A stretch of 12,635 nucleotides of DNA, taken from assembly GCA_031278755.1 (NCBI GenBank), contig JAITJV010000019.1, positions 1 to 12,635 of the forward strand, in the 5' to 3' direction. The DNA is from Treponema sp. Lineage in GTDB: Bacteria; Spirochaetota; Spirochaetia; Treponematales; Breznakiellaceae. The notes under the pieces were generated by a model. That model did not search any database. It worked only from the letters and a program-made list of their open reading frames with translations, and was not told the origin of the DNA. Shown piece by piece: positions 12,402 through 12,635 of the stretch. The position numbers and the translations under genes were made by a program. Within the stretch, counting starts at the first letter, position 1; each line of letters begins with the position of its first letter.

Positions 12402-12635
12402 CTAATGCGAATCCGACAACGCCGCTACAGCCGCCCCGAAAAGGGAAGCCTGTTCCACAGGGGAAATAACGTATGGGCAGGGGCTGCCCCTGGTCAGCAT
12501 GACATGAAGCCATGCGTTCATTGCGCGGCGCATACCCTTGTAGATCATGTAGGTGGTGCCTTCAATGGCGACGCGCACCGGCGCATAGGGCGGAACATTC
12601 TCCCTGATGCGCCGCACGGCGGCCGCAACCACGGC
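12402..12635 (-). CDS. hexokinase-like protein, C-terminal end (partial)
   Basis: The last 77 residues of a minus-strand gene are visible, and the gene continues beyond the right edge. The segments VRVAIEGTTYMIYKGMRRAM and PVEQASLFGAAVAAL resemble the C-terminal lobe of eukaryote-type hexokinases: V.G....Y.....R..., then a GAA.-type C-terminus that closes the ATP site. Hexokinases of this type are known in treponemes. Such an enzyme would phosphorylate glucose at the start of glycolysis. The catalytic and sugar-binding motifs are outside the window, so a ROK- or glucokinase-type sugar kinase cannot be fully excluded. The stop codon (12402-12404) abuts repeat copy D, and the 17-bp palindrome lies about 130 nt downstream. 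Confidence 0.55.
   Translation of the reverse strand, partial: AVVAAAVRRIRENVPPYAPVRVAIEGTTYMIYKGMRRAMNAWLHVMLTRGSPCPYVISPVEQASLFGAAVAALSDSH

Overview
This 12.6 kb window is a dense, GC-rich stretch of bacterial chromosome, mostly housekeeping genes, with short and heavily structured gaps. The gene set suggests a spirochaete of the Treponema/Breznakiellaceae type: a eukaryote-like hexokinase tail, FolE2 in place of classical FolE, an exported single-domain GH3 enzyme, and an acyl carrier protein gene overlapping rnc. This assignment is inferred from protein character, not from a database search. I see no tRNA, rRNA, CRISPR array, insertion sequence or phage gene.

Left part (1-2234): the 3' end of an acyl carrier protein gene overlaps rnc (RNase III) by four bases. 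rnc converges on cca (CCA-adding/poly(A) polymerase family), which is on the minus strand. An 87-nt divergent gap (2235-2321) with an AT-rich core separates cca from the next operon and carries a good candidate promoter.

Central operon (2322-6408): thiN (thiamine pyrophosphokinase), folD, folE2, a small membrane protein and miaB. The first four genes overlap by 8 to 20 bases, so translational coupling is likely. Thiamine diphosphate and one-carbon/folate synthesis sit beside a radical-SAM tRNA modifier.

Envelope part (6409-9188): a 151-nt leader with three hairpins, a LapA-domain (DUF1049) membrane protein overlapping an exported TPR/SPOR protein, a probable terminator, a 162-nt structured gap, and an exported NagZ-like GH3 glycosidase. 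These suggest peptidoglycan or envelope maintenance.

Right part (9212-12635): an RluA-family pseudouridine synthase, a PAP2-like membrane protein with a degenerate third motif, and a galactose-mutarotase-fold protein. These three run towards the C-terminal end of a minus-strand hexokinase-like gene, which continues past the window edge. The convergent gap holds a 17-bp loopless palindrome and further inverted repeats.

The most interesting non-coding signals are three. A 13-bp perfect stem-loop lies inside the rnc coding sequence and could be an RNase III autoregulatory site. A family of short related palindromes recurs in the gaps at 6411, 6482, 7939 and 12369. The 7809-7970 gap has mutually exclusive hairpins. 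No clearly new multi-gene system is visible.
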